Source of the DNA: Gluconobacter cerinus
Lineage (GTDB): Bacteria > Pseudomonadota > Alphaproteobacteria > Acetobacterales > Acetobacteraceae
NCBI RefSeq assembly: GCF_002723935.1
Contig: NZ_BEWM01000001.1
Span: forward strand, 496,001 to 560,000
Direction: 5' to 3'
DNA length: 64,000 bases
The notes below the pieces were generated by a model. That model was not told the DNA's origin and searched no databases. It was given only the letters and a program-made list of their open reading frames with translations. Positions 16,787 through 26,828 of this stretch are shown here, in pieces. The first letter of the stretch is position 1. Each line of letters starts with the position of its first letter. The translations under genes were made by a program, and so were the position numbers.

Positions 16787-18151
16787 TCAGCCGTTCAGTG
16801 GAGACCAGGCTGGATCAGAAGCCCCTGTTGCCGTGCGAATTGGGCGCTCATTGAAGCCCGTGATGTCGATTGTACCGATGCCAGATGCAAACCCGGCACC
16901 GCCCGCACCCGAAGCGCTTTGACGGCAGAACGCCAGCACACGGCCATTCGGGCAGAACGTCGGAGACTCGACAGTAAAGCCCTGCGTCAGGATACGTTCA
17001 CCCGTACCATCCGGGTTCATGACGCCCAGAGAGAAGCCACCATGCCCAATGCGGGTAAAGGCAATCAGATCGCCACGAGGTGACCAGACCGGAGATCCAT
17101 ACTGGCCGGAGCCATAGGAAATCCGGCGTGCACCACCGCCCGATGCTCCCATGATGTAAAGCTGCGGGCTGCCACCACGATCGGAGTTGAACACGATCTG
17201 GCTGCCATCCGGGCTGAAGCACGGGCTGGTATCAATCGCACCACCAGAGCTGGTGATCTGATGCTTGCTGCGGGAGGCCAGATCTACAACAAAGATGTCA
17301 GATCCACCACCGCGCGTTGCAGACAGAACAACGCGGCTTCCATCCGGAGAGAAGCGCGGCGCGAAGGAAATGCCGTCAAACTCACCCAGCATCTGCTGAC
17401 GGCCAGAGCCCAGATCAAACAGATACACGCGCGGACGGTTGTTCGCATACGACATGAACGCAACCTGATCGCGCGCCGGGTTAAAACGCGGTGTCAGGGT
17501 CAGCCACTGGCCGCCTGTCAGCATTCGGGAATTGAACCCGTCCTGATCCATCAGCGCCAAACGGGTGATCTGATGACGGCGCGGACCTGTACGGGCAATA
17601 TAAGCGATACGGGTATCGAAGTACCCCTTCTCGCCCAACATCCGCTCGTAAATCACGTCAGCAATAATATGTGCAATCCGACGCCAGTTGGATGGCGACG
17701 CCGTATAGGCCGTACCCTGAAGCTGCTCACCGGCAACAACATTCCACAGGCGCATCTCAACGCGAACACTGCCCGAACCAACTGCACGTCCGGCAACAGC
17801 AGCGCGCGCGCCCTGAGCCTTGAGCGCACTGAAATCCGGCGTGCCACTGGGCGACACATCGCCTGTCATCACTTTGAACAGGCCAGTCCCAGCCAGATCG
17901 GAAGAAATGACACTGGAGATCTGTTCACCCATTCCGGCACCAAAGCTCGGAATGACAATGGGGATAGGCGCCTGACGAGCCTGATCAACAGTAATTTCAG
18001 CTTCCCCAGCCCCACCGGCCGCAGTTCCTTGCGCAAAAGCAGAAAGCGGGGTTGCAAGAAGACCACCAGCCGCGGCTGTGGCACCGAGGATGGAACGGCG
18101 CGACAGCAGCGCGCTCAGAGCATCAGCTTCGGAATCGGAAATGAAGGTCAT
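16787..18151 (-). CDS. tolB: Tol-Pal beta-propeller protein TolB, with Tat-like signal
   Basis: A 454-residue periplasmic protein with an N-terminal domain (about 45-190) and a C-terminal six-bladed beta-propeller built from repeats such as PRFSPDGSRVVLSA, PCFSPDGSQIVFNSDRGG and PVWSPRGDLIAFTR. It links Pal to TolA. The signal region is odd: SRRSILGA at residues 17-24 after a 16-residue hydrophilic leader, then a moderately hydrophobic segment ending LSAFA, which looks like a Tat signal rather than the Sec signal usual for TolB. Start ATG 18151 is the first Met. It follows tolA by 17 bases. Confidence 0.94.
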   Translation of the reverse strand: MTFISDSEADALSALLSRRSILGATAAAGGLLATPLSAFAQGTAAGGAGEAEITVDQARQAPIPIVIPSFGAGMGEQISSVISSDLAGTGLFKVMTGDVSPSGTPDFSALKAQGARAAVAGRAVGSGSVRVEMRLWNVVAGEQLQGTAYTASPSNWRRIAHIIADVIYERMLGEKGYFDTRIAYIARTGPRRHQITRLALMDQDGFNSRMLTGGQWLTLTPRFNPARDQVAFMSYANNRPRVYLFDLGSGRQQMLGEFDGISFAPRFSPDGSRVVLSATRGGGSDIFVVDLASRSKHQITSSGGAIDTSPCFSPDGSQIVFNSDRGGSPQLYIMGASGGGARRISYGSGQYGSPVWSPRGDLIAFTRIGHGGFSLGVMNPDGTGERILTQGFTVESPTFCPNGRVLAFCRQSASGAGGAGFASGIGTIDITGFNERPIRTATGASDPAWSPLNG

Positions 18152-18168
18152 GATGATTCCTCTAGGGT

Positions 18169-19164
18169 TTACGGCCTGAAGACAAAACGCAGCTGATGCG
18201 TCTGGCCTAGCAGGTTGGAAGGAATGGGGAGATGGGCACAGGTCGGGCTCAGAACCGCATCCCGCGCACGCTCGGCCAGCACACGATAGGATGGGTCTGA
18301 CGCCATCTTCGCTGCCGTATCAGGAGCATACTTCACAAGACGCGCCTCACCCGTTGCATCCACCGTCACAATCAGATGCGCGACAAAGCTCGCATAGTTC
18401 CGCGCTTCCGTGTCTTCCGTGTAGCAACGCCGCACGGAGCCACCGATCGCCTTCTGATCCGCCATGGACAGAGACTTGGTGATATCGCCATTCGGCACAC
18501 CGCCGCCATCCGGCGCACCACCCTGTGGCGGATTGGCCTTCGCCTTGGGTGCATGCGTCTGCTTCTGGTCAGACCGGAAACTATCCAGTGTGGCCAGCAG
18601 GGAGTGACTGTCCGCCTGCGTATTCTTGGACGCATTCGGCTGGGTCAAATGCGAGAACTTCGGCGTATCCGGCAGCTTGTCAGCCTTCTGTGTCTGCGGG
18701 CTCGGGGGAGCCACCATTGCAGACTTAGACGGCGGAGACGGCTTCGGCGGAGACGCAGGAACAGGCTCAGGCGACGACTCCGTAATTTTTGGCGGAAGCT
18801 TCGTCGGCGGCAGAGGCTGAGGCTTTGTCTCAGGCGTAGGCGGAACAGGCTGCGGCGGCGGTGGTGGCGGAGGCGGTTCTTCCGTCGGCGCCTTCAGAGG
18901 AGGCGTCGGAGACGGAGGAGCCTCGTTCTTCACGGGCGCAGGCGCAGGAGCCGGCTTCGGAGCCGGATGGTCAGCCTTGATGGGATGGGTGGGAGGCCCT
19001 GCCTCCTCAAATTCCATCTGCACCGCCGGAGGCTCCGGCGGTTCAGGTGGTTTCTCGAACGGGATCCGCACAACCAGGTACAGGATCAGTGCCGCATGGA
19101 CACCGACTGAACCCAGAAGCGCGTTGCGAAAGCGACGCCTGTCCGAACGACGTGGACGCACCAC
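18169..19164 (-). CDS. tolA: TolA/TonB-family energy-transducing protein
   Basis: A 331-residue inner-membrane protein. A short basic N-terminus and one transmembrane helix (LLGSVGVHAALILYLVV, about residues 16-32, with the Ser/His pair used by TolA and TonB to couple to TolQ/ExbB) are followed by a long Pro/Lys/Glu-rich periplasmic stalk to about residue 170. The C-terminal domain (about 235-331) has two cysteines in RRCYTED and SPTCAHL and a TolA-type layout. Position between tolR and tolB identifies it as TolA, although TolA usually has an Ala/Lys helical stalk rather than a Pro-rich one, which is more TonB-like. Confidence 0.88.
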   Translation of the reverse strand: MVRPRRSDRRRFRNALLGSVGVHAALILYLVVRIPFEKPPEPPEPPAVQMEFEEAGPPTHPIKADHPAPKPAPAPAPVKNEAPPSPTPPLKAPTEEPPPPPPPPQPVPPTPETKPQPLPPTKLPPKITESSPEPVPASPPKPSPPSKSAMVAPPSPQTQKADKLPDTPKFSHLTQPNASKNTQADSHSLLATLDSFRSDQKQTHAPKAKANPPQGGAPDGGGVPNGDITKSLSMADQKAIGGSVRRCYTEDTEARNYASFVAHLIVTVDATGEARLVKYAPDTAAKMASDPSYRVLAERARDAVLSPTCAHLPIPSNLLGQTHQLRFVFRP

Positions 19165-19176
19165 TGCGGTGTCCTC

Positions 19177-19614
19177 TTACTGGCCGCTCTGAGGCTGCTG
19201 AGCCAGCAGTGCCACATGCGTAAAGCCGCCAGACGTAATCTGTCCCATGACCTGCATCACGCGACCATAGTCGATATGTGCATCAGCCCGGACAAAGATC
19301 CGATGGTTCGGATCGTTCTGGGACTGGACCTTGAGCTGGTCCACAAGCTGCTCGGGTGTGATCGGGTCTTCCCCCAGATACAACGAACCATCGTTGCGCA
19401 GGGAAACCGTGATCGGCTTGGTGTCAGCATTGACCGGGCTGGCATCCGTCTTGGGCAGATCGACATTGACGCCACTGGTCATCATCGGCGCCGTCACCAT
19501 GAAAATGATGAGCAGCACCAGCATGACGTCCACAAGCGGCGTAACGTTGATCTCAGACGCGGGGCGCCGACGACGGCCACCCATACGCCCACCTCCTCCA
19601 GCGGACATCCCCAT
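19177..19614 (-). CDS. tolR: Tol-Pal protein TolR (ExbD family)
   Basis: A 145-residue single-pass inner-membrane protein. A Gly/Arg-rich cytoplasmic tail leads to EINVTPLVDVMLVLLIIFMVTAP, the helix carrying the conserved proton-path Asp (in PLVDVML). The remaining periplasmic domain (VNVDLPKTDASP to the end) is typical. TolR and TolQ form the proton-driven motor that energises TolA. The start lies four bases after the tolQ stop and tolA follows after 12 bases, so it is a tight operon. Confidence 0.95.
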   Translation of the reverse strand: MGMSAGGGGRMGGRRRRPASEINVTPLVDVMLVLLIIFMVTAPMMTSGVNVDLPKTDASPVNADTKPITVSLRNDGSLYLGEDPITPEQLVDQLKVQSQNDPNHRIFVRADAHIDYGRVMQVMGQITSGGFTHVALLAQQPQSGQ

Positions 19615-19617
19615 GGA

Positions 19618-20361
19618 TCAGGCCTTCCCGCTGGACGTCTCGTCCGCACGTTCTTCCGACTGACGGGAAAGAATGGCGGCAAATTCGGTCCCGAACGCAT
19701 CCATGCGGTCCGCGAACTTGTCCAGCGAGTTGCTGATGACGTTATAGGCCACATAGGCTGGGATAGCGGTCACAAGACCGATCGCCGTTGCGAACAGAGC
19801 TTCAGAAATACCCGGGGCCACAACGGAGAGGTTGGTGTTGTGCATGGCAGCGATCGAGCCGAACGCATGCATGATACCCCAGACCGTTCCGAACAGTCCG
19901 ACGAACGGCGCAACCGGGCCAATCGTGGCAAGGAAAATCACGCGGCGACCCAGACGGTCGTTTTCGCGCGAAACGGTGATGTTGATGGCACGGTCGATAC
20001 GGTCCCGCACGCCACCGCGCGCCAGATCAATTCCGACAATCCGTGCCGAACGACGCCATTCGCCCATGGCAGCGCCGAACACGGCAGCCATCGGATGAGT
20101 CGGGCGTGCGCCATCAGATTCGTAAAGGTCGTCCAGCGAACCGCCGGACCAGAAACGGTCTTCAAATTCCGTTGCTTCGCGATTGACGCGACGCATCAGA
20201 AGGATTTTTTCCGCAATGATCGCCCACACGCCTGCACTGCACAGGACGAGCCCGACCATGACCAGCTTAACGACGATGGACGCGTGCAGGAACAGGTCCA
20301 GAGGCGACAGACCGGCCGCACCGACCGCCCCAAGCGCACTCGAACTTACCTCATGATCCAC
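19618..20361 (-). CDS. tolQ: Tol-Pal protein TolQ (MotA/TolQ/ExbB family)
   Basis: A 247-residue three-helix inner-membrane protein. The first helix is near residues 27-48 (ASIVVKLVMVGLVLCSAGVW); the second and third are in FLATIGPVAPFVGLFGTVWGIM and ATAIGLVTAIPAYVAYNVISN, the latter with the conserved Thr/Pro pore motif. It makes the pentameric proton channel of the Tol motor. The order ybgC-tolQ-tolR-tolA-tolB is the standard one. A 77-base gap separates it from ybgC. Confidence 0.96.
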   Translation of the reverse strand: MDHEVSSSALGAVGAAGLSPLDLFLHASIVVKLVMVGLVLCSAGVWAIIAEKILLMRRVNREATEFEDRFWSGGSLDDLYESDGARPTHPMAAVFGAAMGEWRRSARIVGIDLARGGVRDRIDRAINITVSRENDRLGRRVIFLATIGPVAPFVGLFGTVWGIMHAFGSIAAMHNTNLSVVAPGISEALFATAIGLVTAIPAYVAYNVISNSLDKFADRMDAFGTEFAAILSRQSEERADETSSGKA

Positions 20362-20438
20362 TGTTCTCTCCTGTCCAGATCCTGTCCCTTACGGGTCAAG
20401 ACTCTCCATTGCACTTCGTGAGGAAACAGGAAAGTGGG

Positions 20439-20864
20439 TCAGACCTCTCCAGCCTCGAGTTTTCGAACAGCATCACACCACCGAGGCGGAATTTTGGCAG
20501 GTTTCATGGCTTCAGCAGAAAGACACGCCAGCTCTACGTCAATGACGACGGCGGTTTCGTTGCCATTCGTGCTGTTTCGAACAGTTTGTTCAAGTTTCAA
20601 CCGCGTTGGCGTCATTGCAACCAGCGCTGTCTCGATTTCCATTTCATCATCGAGTCGCAACGGCGCGCGATAACGCACCCCAACTTGCCGCACGACAAAC
20701 GCCAGACCAAAATCGCGCAGAAGCTCCGTCACCGAAGCCCCTGCATCGCGCATGGCTTCACTGCGCGCACGTTCCGCAAAGCCGAGATAGCGGGCATGAT
20801 AGACGATGCCACCTGCATCCGTGTCTTCATAATAAACCCGGAAACGGATCTTATGCGTTGCCAT
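20439..20864 (-). CDS. ybgC: Acyl-CoA thioesterase YbgC (hot-dog fold)
   Basis: A 141-residue 4-hydroxybenzoyl-CoA thioesterase-family protein, the usual first gene of tol-pal operons. The signature YYEDTDAGGIVYHARYLGFAERAR (residues about 10-33) carries the catalytic Asp in DTDAGG. It hydrolyses short- or medium-chain acyl-CoA, or acyl-ACP in phospholipid metabolism, in E. coli. There is no membrane segment. It begins 29 bases after the ruvB stop. The link to Tol-Pal is positional and not mechanistically settled. Confidence 0.95.
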   Translation of the reverse strand: MATHKIRFRVYYEDTDAGGIVYHARYLGFAERARSEAMRDAGASVTELLRDFGLAFVVRQVGVRYRAPLRLDDEMEIETALVAMTPTRLKLEQTVRNSTNGNETAVVIDVELACLSAEAMKPAKIPPRWCDAVRKLEAGEV

Positions 20865-20893
20865 CAGTTTCTCCGCTCATTGGCAGTAGCTCT

Positions 20894-21937
20894 TCAGCCT
20901 GCCGTGTCGTCGTCGAGCCCGGACAGAAGATCAACCTGGCTCGCTGGCGGGTTCAGGCCCAGATGTCTCCACCCAGCCTCACCCAGCATGCGCCCCCGCG
21001 CTGTCCGCAGGATGAGCCCCTCCTGAATCAGATAAGGCTCGATGACGTCTTCCAGTGTGTCACGCGCCTCTGCCAGACCGGCAGCCAGCGTCTCAACACC
21101 TACAGGGCCACCATGGTGGTGCTCTGCGATACGCTGCAGATAGCGGCGGTCCATCGCATCCAGACCGCGCTCATCAACTTCAAGACGGGAAAGTGCGGCA
21201 TCAGCCGTTGCGCGATCAATGATCGGCTTCTTCGCGACAAGCGCAAAATCCCGAACACGGCGCAGAAGACGGCCCGCGATACGGGGCGTGCCGCGAGAAC
21301 GACGGGCAATTTCCTCTGCTCCGTCATCATTCAGATGAACCCCGAGCTTCGTGGCGCCGCGTGATACGATCGCCCGCAACTCTTCCGGCGTGTAGAACAC
21401 CAACCGCAGGGGAATACCAAAACGATCCCGAAGAGGCGTTGCCAACAGGCCTGCACGGGTTGTCGCAGCTACAAGCGTGAACGGCGCCAGATCAATCCGC
21501 ACCGAACGTGCTGCCGGCCCTTCCCCGATAATCAGGTCGAGCTGGAAATCTTCCATCGCCGGATAGAGAATTTCCTCGATCGCCGGCTGAAGACGATGAA
21601 TTTCATCGATGAACAGCACATCACGAGGCTGGAGATTTGTCAGGATTGCCGCAAGGTCTCCAGCGCGCTGAATCACCGGCCCAGATGTCGCCCGAAATCC
21701 AACGCCCAATTCACGCGCCACAATCTGCGCTAGTGTCGTCTTCCCCAGACCTGGCGGTCCATGCAGCAACACGTGATCCAAGGCATCCCCACGGGCCTTT
21801 GTTGCCTCGATGAAGATAGCCAGATTTTCACGGCTTGCTTTTTGCCCTGTAAAATCCGCTAGCGTTTCAGGCCGCAAGCCGCCTTCGGCAATATCGTCCG
21901 GCAGCCGCGCGGCGTCCGTTTCACGAAATTCGCTCAT
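20894..21937 (-). CDS. ruvB: Holliday junction branch-migration helicase RuvB
   Basis: A 347-residue AAA+ motor that forms hexameric rings on either side of RuvA and drives branch migration. Walker [12 protein letters not shown] near residue 65, Walker [10 protein letters not shown], sensor motif AATTRAGLL and the C-terminal winged helix with [11 protein letters not shown] are all present. ATG 21937 (MSEFRE) is chosen; it overlaps the ruvA stop as ATGA. A longer frame to 21958 is possible but would deepen the overlap. Last gene of the coupled ruvCAB unit. Confidence 0.97.
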   Translation of the reverse strand: MSEFRETDAARLPDDIAEGGLRPETLADFTGQKASRENLAIFIEATKARGDALDHVLLHGPPGLGKTTLAQIVARELGVGFRATSGPVIQRAGDLAAILTNLQPRDVLFIDEIHRLQPAIEEILYPAMEDFQLDLIIGEGPAARSVRIDLAPFTLVAATTRAGLLATPLRDRFGIPLRLVFYTPEELRAIVSRGATKLGVHLNDDGAEEIARRSRGTPRIAGRLLRRVRDFALVAKKPIIDRATADAALSRLEVDERGLDAMDRRYLQRIAEHHHGGPVGVETLAAGLAEARDTLEDVIEPYLIQEGLILRTARGRMLGEAGWRHLGLNPPASQVDLLSGLDDDTAG

Positions 21938-22536
21938 CGGGCGAGATCCTTCAGGCAAAGGCGAATTGCCAGATCAAGCGAGGCATTTTCGTTTTCGGCC
22001 AGAACACGACTGAGAACAGGCCACGCCTCTGCCCGCCGAAAGCCGAGACCAGCCAGAGCCAGGAGCGCATCATTCTCGACGTTTGGCCCGGTCACCACGC
22101 CTGGCATAGGGGCGGACGCGCCACCACCGGGCATCTTGGCGACTTTGTTGCGAAGTTCGCTCAGAATTCGATCGGCAAGACGAGGGCCGACACCTGCCGC
22201 CCGCGTCAGAGAACCACGATCGCCCGCATTGATTGCCAAGAGAAGCTCACCGGGAGAGTTGGCCGAAAGGATCGCCAGCGCGACCTTGGCACCCACACCT
22301 TGCACGGTCGTCAACAGGCGGAACCACTCACGTTCGTCCGTTGTCACGAACCCATACAGAAGGATCGCGTCTTCCCGAACAACGGTTTCGATCAGAAGAC
22401 GCACGACTTCCGGAGGCTGCGGAACGGATGAGAGTGTGCGTGTTGACGCTGACACCACATAACCAACGCCATTGACGTCAACGATGCAGCGCTCTCCTTC
22501 GATCTGCCCGACAAGCCCTGTAAGCTGTCCAATCAC
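21934..22536 (-). CDS. ruvA: Holliday junction-binding protein RuvA
   Basis: A 200-residue DNA-binding protein. The N-terminal OB fold ([28 protein letters not shown]) is followed by two helix-hairpin-helix motifs ([17 protein letters not shown] and [22 protein letters not shown]) and a C-terminal helical RuvB-contact domain after an acidic/Pro linker. It recognises four-way junctions and loads RuvB. It overlaps ruvC and ruvB by four bases each. Confidence 0.97.
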   Translation of the reverse strand: MIGQLTGLVGQIEGERCIVDVNGVGYVVSASTRTLSSVPQPPEVVRLLIETVVREDAILLYGFVTTDEREWFRLLTTVQGVGAKVALAILSANSPGELLLAINAGDRGSLTRAAGVGPRLADRILSELRNKVAKMPGGGASAPMPGVVTGPNVENDALLALAGLGFRRAEAWPVLSRVLAENENASLDLAIRLCLKDLAR

Positions 22537-23039
22537 GCCATCCGCCTTCCAGCCGTTACATAGGCCGCACTTGCACGATAATGGGCATGGCAGATCGCTA
22601 CAGCCAGCGCATCCGAAGCATCGGCCTTGTAGATGGCGACGCCGGGCAATAGCCGCTTCACCATCATCGTGACCTGTTCCTTCGTGGCAGACCCGGTTCC
22701 CACAACAGATTTCTTGACTGTCATAGCGCCATATTCCGCTACCGGAAGGCCTTCGTAAGCGGGCGTCAAAAGCGCCACGCCACGTGCATAACCGAGCTTG
22801 AGCGTGGAAGAGCCATTGCGGTTTACGTAAGTTTCCTCAACCGCCGCCTCGGCGGGAGCATACTCACGGATCAGGTTCTGGAGTTTCCCGTGCAGCTCAC
22901 AGAGCCGCAGGGGAACCGATTCATGACCATCCGTCGCAATCACACCAGAGGCCACATGCTTCAGGCGGTTGCCATCCACATCAATAATTCCCCAGCCCAT
23001 GAAACGCAGGCCGGGGTCTATTCCCATCAGACGGATCAA
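22533..23039 (-). CDS. ruvC: Holliday junction resolvase RuvC
   Basis: A 168-residue RNase H-fold endonuclease that cleaves Holliday junctions symmetrically. The first catalytic Asp is in [15 protein letters not shown] (Asp7), a Glu is in [11 protein letters not shown] near residue 68, and the last pair is in [15 protein letters not shown] near 140. Length is normal. Its start overlaps the yebC stop by four bases (ATGA), and its stop overlaps ruvA, so yebC-ruvC-ruvA-ruvB is one coupled unit. Confidence 0.97.
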   Translation of the reverse strand: MIRLMGIDPGLRFMGWGIIDVDGNRLKHVASGVIATDGHESVPLRLCELHGKLQNLIREYAPAEAAVEETYVNRNGSSTLKLGYARGVALLTPAYEGLPVAEYGAMTVKKSVVGTGSATKEQVTMMVKRLLPGVAIYKADASDALAVAICHAHYRASAAYVTAGRRMA

Positions 23040-23785
23040 GCGGCGAGCGCCTGCGCCACATCGTCTGGAAGGTCAAAGTTGGCGTAAACAGCCTGAATAT
23101 CGTCGTTATCTTCCAGAACGTCGATCAGCTTCAGAACTGTCCGGGCCTTCTCTTCGTCCAGAGAAATGCTGTTTTCCGGGCGCCAGTCGAGCTTGGCGGA
23201 CTGTGGCTCGCCGAAACGACCTTCAAGAGCGTCACGCACTGCGAAGAAGTTTTCCATCTCGCAGGTGATCTCGTGCCCTTCCTCGGTCAGCACGGCATTA
23301 TCCGCACCAGCCTCAATGGCGGCTTCCAGCATCTCGTCTTCAGAGGCGGCATCGACCGGATACGTCACAACACCCAGGCGCTGGAACATGAAGGACACGG
23401 AGTTCGATTCACCCAGCGAGCCGCCATGCTTGGAGAACGCTGCCCGAACTTCACCAGCCGTCCGGTTCCGGTTGTCGGTCAGGCCTTCGACGATGATCGC
23501 CACGCCAGCCGGGCCGTAGCCTTCGTAGCGCACTTCCACATAGTCTTCGCCGCCAGCAGCACCAGATGCCTTCTTGATGGCACGCTCGACGTTATCTTTC
23601 GGCATATTCGCTTCACGCGCTGCGGTGACAGCAGCACGCAGACGCGGGTTGGATGCCGGGTCAGGCAGACCGGACCGCGCTGCAACCGTGATTTCACGCA
23701 GGATCTTGGCGAACTGCTTGGCGCGCTTGGCATCCTGCGCACCTTTACGGTGCATGATGTTCTTAAACTGTGAATGACCGGCCAT
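23036..23785 (-). CDS. yebC: YebC/PmpR-family protein
   Basis: A 249-residue protein beginning [21 protein letters not shown], the family hallmark. The family was first described as DNA-binding transcription regulators and has been linked to translation of difficult, proline-rich sequences in some bacteria. No transmembrane segment or signal peptide. [19 protein letters not shown] and [15 protein letters not shown] are other family blocks. Its coupling to ruvCAB is the classical yebC-ruvCAB order. The start is ATG 23785, 32 bases after secA. Confidence 0.95.
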   Translation of the reverse strand: MAGHSQFKNIMHRKGAQDAKRAKQFAKILREITVAARSGLPDPASNPRLRAAVTAAREANMPKDNVERAIKKASGAAGGEDYVEVRYEGYGPAGVAIIVEGLTDNRNRTAGEVRAAFSKHGGSLGESNSVSFMFQRLGVVTYPVDAASEDEMLEAAIEAGADNAVLTEEGHEITCEMENFFAVRDALEGRFGEPQSAKLDWRPENSISLDEEKARTVLKLIDVLEDNDDIQAVYANFDLPDDVAQALAA

Positions 23786-23817
23786 CGGTCGCTCCTTCCT
23801 CTACGGGTGTCAGAGGC

Positions 23818-26556
23818 TCAGACGAGCCTGCCATGACAGTGTTTGAACTTCTGGCCCGAGCCACACGGGCAAAGCGCATTGCGCGGCGTTTCTTCATACC
23901 ACTGCTGAAGCGTCGCTGCATCCGGCTCGTTAACTGAGCCAGCAGCCGCAAACTGTGCCTGCGGCGCTGCAAAGCTCACAACAGGCTCTGGCTGCGTCAG
24001 TGCGGGCGCTGCTGGCGGCGCTTCGAAGCTTTCATGGTGTGCAGAGCTATCGACCACCGGATACGGTGGCGGCTCACTCACAGCCTGGATCCGGCACATC
24101 GTCTGCGTCACACGCAGGCGCATGTCATCCAGCATCGCCGTGAACATCTGGAAGGCTTCCTGCTTGTATTCGTTCAGCGGATCCCGCTGACCATACGCAC
24201 GCAGGCCGATACCCTGGCGAAGCTGATCCAGCCCATGCAGATGCTCTTTCCAGACGGCATCGAACGTGGTGAGAACAACCTGCTTCTCGATCATGCGCAT
24301 AAGGTCCGGCCCCATATTGGCCGTCCGGGCAGCCTGAGCCTTCTGGGCTTCGGCTTCCACGCGCTCGATCACGCTGTCAGCGTCCATACCGTCTTCCTTC
24401 GCCCAGTCAGCGATCGGAAGTTCGAGATTCAGGACGCGGGAAATTTCAGCAGTGAGCCCAGCCGTATCCCAAGCCTCGGCAAAGGATTTCTCAGGAATAT
24501 GGGCATGAACCAGATCTTCAATTGTGTGCAGGCGCAGTTCCGCAATCACACCCGACAGATCTTCGGACGACATATATTCCTTGCGCTGGGAATACACTTC
24601 CTTGCGCTGGTCATTCATGACGTCGTCGTATTTCAGCGTGTTCTTGCGCATGTCGAAGTTACGGGCTTCAACGCGCTTCTGAGCCTTCTCGACGGCCTTG
24701 TTCAGCCAGGGGTGAACAATCGCCTCCCCTTCCTTCAGGCCCATCTTCTGCATCATCGCGCCCATACGGTCGCCAGAGAAAATGCGGATCAGATCGTCTT
24801 CGAGGGACAGGAAGAAGCGGGAATTCCCCGGATCACCCTGACGTCCCGAACGGCCACGCAACTGGTTATCAACACGACGGCTCTCATGCCGCTCCGTCCC
24901 GATGACGTATAGGCCGCCGGATTCATGAACCGCGCCATGATTGGCTTCAACGGCTGCACGGATTTCTTCGGTGATGCGCGCACGCTCTGCGTCATCCTCG
25001 ATCCCATCCGTGTAAGCATGGGTCAGCATCTCGATGTTGCCGCCCAGTTTGATGTCCGTTCCACGACCCGCCATGTTGGTGGCAATCGTAATGGCACCCG
25101 GCGCACCAGCCTGCGCGATGATGCTGGCTTCTTTCTCATGATGACGCGCATTGAGCACGCTGTGCTTGATGCCGCGCTGATCCAGAATGCTGGAAAGGTA
25201 CTCGCTTCTTTCGATGGACGTCGTCCCCACCAGAATTGGCTGCCCCTTGGCGCTCACTTCCTGGATCAGATCTGCAACGGCGTTATATTTTTCGCCCGCA
25301 GTCAGATAGACTTCATCGTCCGTATCAATCCGCTTGACGGCACGGTTCGTCGGAATTTCAACAACCGTCAGGTTATAGATTTCCGCGAACTCATCCGCTT
25401 CCGTCATAGCCGTACCCGTCATGCCGGAGAGCTTCGGATACAGGCGGAAGTAGTTCTGGAATGTGATGGATGCGAGCGTCTGGTTTTCCTGCTGGATCTC
25501 GACGTGCTCTTTCGCTTCCAGAGCCTGATGTAGGCCATCGGAATAACGACGGCCGTCCATCATACGTCCGGTGAATTCATCAATGATGATCACCTTGCCG
25601 TCACGGACGATGTAATCAACGTCCCGCGTGAACAGCGTATAGGCGCGAAGCGACTGCTGAACGTGGTGAACAACAGCCACGTTATGAATGTCGTACAGAC
25701 CACCTTCCTGCAGAACACCGTCCTGGTTTAGTAGCTCTTCGATACGGTGTGAGCCAGCTTCCGTCAGCGTAACACTGCGCAGCTTCTCATCCTTGTCGTA
25801 AGCTTCCGGCTCCAGCACCAGCTTGGCCACAACCGCATCAACAGTCCGATAAAGGTCGGAGCTGTCATCTGCCGGGCCAGAAATGATCAGCGGCGTCCGG
25901 GCTTCGTCGATCAGGATGCTATCCACCTCATCCACGATCGCGTGGTTGAACGGACGCTGCACCATATCGCCGAGCGAATATTTCATATTGTCGCGCAGAT
26001 AATCGAACCCGAACTCGTTGTTCGTTCCGTAAGTAATATCTGCTGCGTAAGCTTCACGACGTTCCTCATCCCCCAGATTCGGGATGATCACGCCGGTTGT
26101 CAGACCGAGGAAGCTGTAAAGAACAGACATTTCCTCGGCATCACGACGGGCCAGATAATCGTTCACCGTCACAACATGCACGCCCTTGCCGGACAGCGCG
26201 TTCAGGTAAACAGCCAGCGTTGCAACAAGGGTCTTGCCCTCACCGGTCCGCATTTCCGCAATGCGACCGTCATGCAGAACCATCGCGCCGATCAGCTGCA
26301 CGTCAAAATGACGCTTGCCCAGAACACGGCGGGAGGCCTCACGGCAGACGGCAAAAGCTTCAGGCAGCAGTTTATCAAGGGTTTCGCCTTGGGCGACCCG
26401 CTCCTTGAACTCTACAGTCTTGTGCTGAAGCTGCTCGTCACTGAGCCCCTGAACCGTGGGCTCCAGAGCGTTGATCTCCGGCACACGGCGCTGATACGCC
26501 TTGAGCGAACGATCATTGGCGGAGCCGAAAAGGGCGCGTGCGAGGCGTGCGAACAT
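23818..26556 (-). CDS. secA: Preprotein translocase ATPase SecA
   Basis: A 912-residue motor that pushes unfolded preproteins through SecYEG. Nucleotide-binding motifs [16 protein letters not shown] near residue 105, [20 protein letters not shown] and [14 protein letters not shown] are present, as is the preprotein cross-linking domain. The C-terminus ends with the zinc/SecB-binding motif [17 protein letters not shown] 26556 ([17 protein letters not shown]) is preferred; an in-frame start at 26631 adds 25 atypical residues. It is divergent from the periplasmic foldase gene, sharing a 272-bp promoter region. Confidence 0.98.
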   Translation of the reverse strand: MFARLARALFGSANDRSLKAYQRRVPEINALEPTVQGLSDEQLQHKTVEFKERVAQGETLDKLLPEAFAVCREASRRVLGKRHFDVQLIGAMVLHDGRIAEMRTGEGKTLVATLAVYLNALSGKGVHVVTVNDYLARRDAEEMSVLYSFLGLTTGVIIPNLGDEERREAYAADITYGTNNEFGFDYLRDNMKYSLGDMVQRPFNHAIVDEVDSILIDEARTPLIISGPADDSSDLYRTVDAVVAKLVLEPEAYDKDEKLRSVTLTEAGSHRIEELLNQDGVLQEGGLYDIHNVAVVHHVQQSLRAYTLFTRDVDYIVRDGKVIIIDEFTGRMMDGRRYSDGLHQALEAKEHVEIQQENQTLASITFQNYFRLYPKLSGMTGTAMTEADEFAEIYNLTVVEIPTNRAVKRIDTDDEVYLTAGEKYNAVADLIQEVSAKGQPILVGTTSIERSEYLSSILDQRGIKHSVLNARHHEKEASIIAQAGAPGAITIATNMAGRGTDIKLGGNIEMLTHAYTDGIEDDAERARITEEIRAAVEANHGAVHESGGLYVIGTERHESRRVDNQLRGRSGRQGDPGNSRFFLSLEDDLIRIFSGDRMGAMMQKMGLKEGEAIVHPWLNKAVEKAQKRVEARNFDMRKNTLKYDDVMNDQRKEVYSQRKEYMSSEDLSGVIAELRLHTIEDLVHAHIPEKSFAEAWDTAGLTAEISRVLNLELPIADWAKEDGMDADSVIERVEAEAQKAQAARTANMGPDLMRMIEKQVVLTTFDAVWKEHLHGLDQLRQGIGLRAYGQRDPLNEYKQEAFQMFTAMLDDMRLRVTQTMCRIQAVSEPPPYPVVDSSAHHESFEAPPAAPALTQPEPVVSFAAPQAQFAAAGSVNEPDAATLQQWYEETPRNALCPCGSGQKFKHCHGRLV

Positions 26557-26828
26557 GCTGAACCTTGAGATGCCGAGCACCCGGCCGGAAAAGCTCTTTC
26601 CACCATCGGAAAGACCTCCCAAACCGGGCAATGACGATTTTCACGTCAGGTGGAGATAGGACCCGTGTGCCCATGGGTCAATGGAGAGGGACCAGAGAAG
26701 GCCCTCAAAATACCCATTTCCGCTACGTGACGGAATGGTAAGGGTGCGCGCACTTGCAGGGTTGAGCGGCCTTTGTCATGGTGCAGTCCATTCGTTTTTT
26801 CTTATTCTTTATGGTCCGAGGTATTTTC

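Noticed and set aside
16459-16854. A 131-residue plus-strand frame between pal and tolB
   Set aside because: AGGA directly abuts the ATG, leaving no spacing; it runs through the tolB terminator and into the tolB 3' end; its composition has no domain.
17261-18196. A 311-residue frame opposite tolB
   Set aside because: Antisense shadow of tolB's biased codons, with no motif or start signal.
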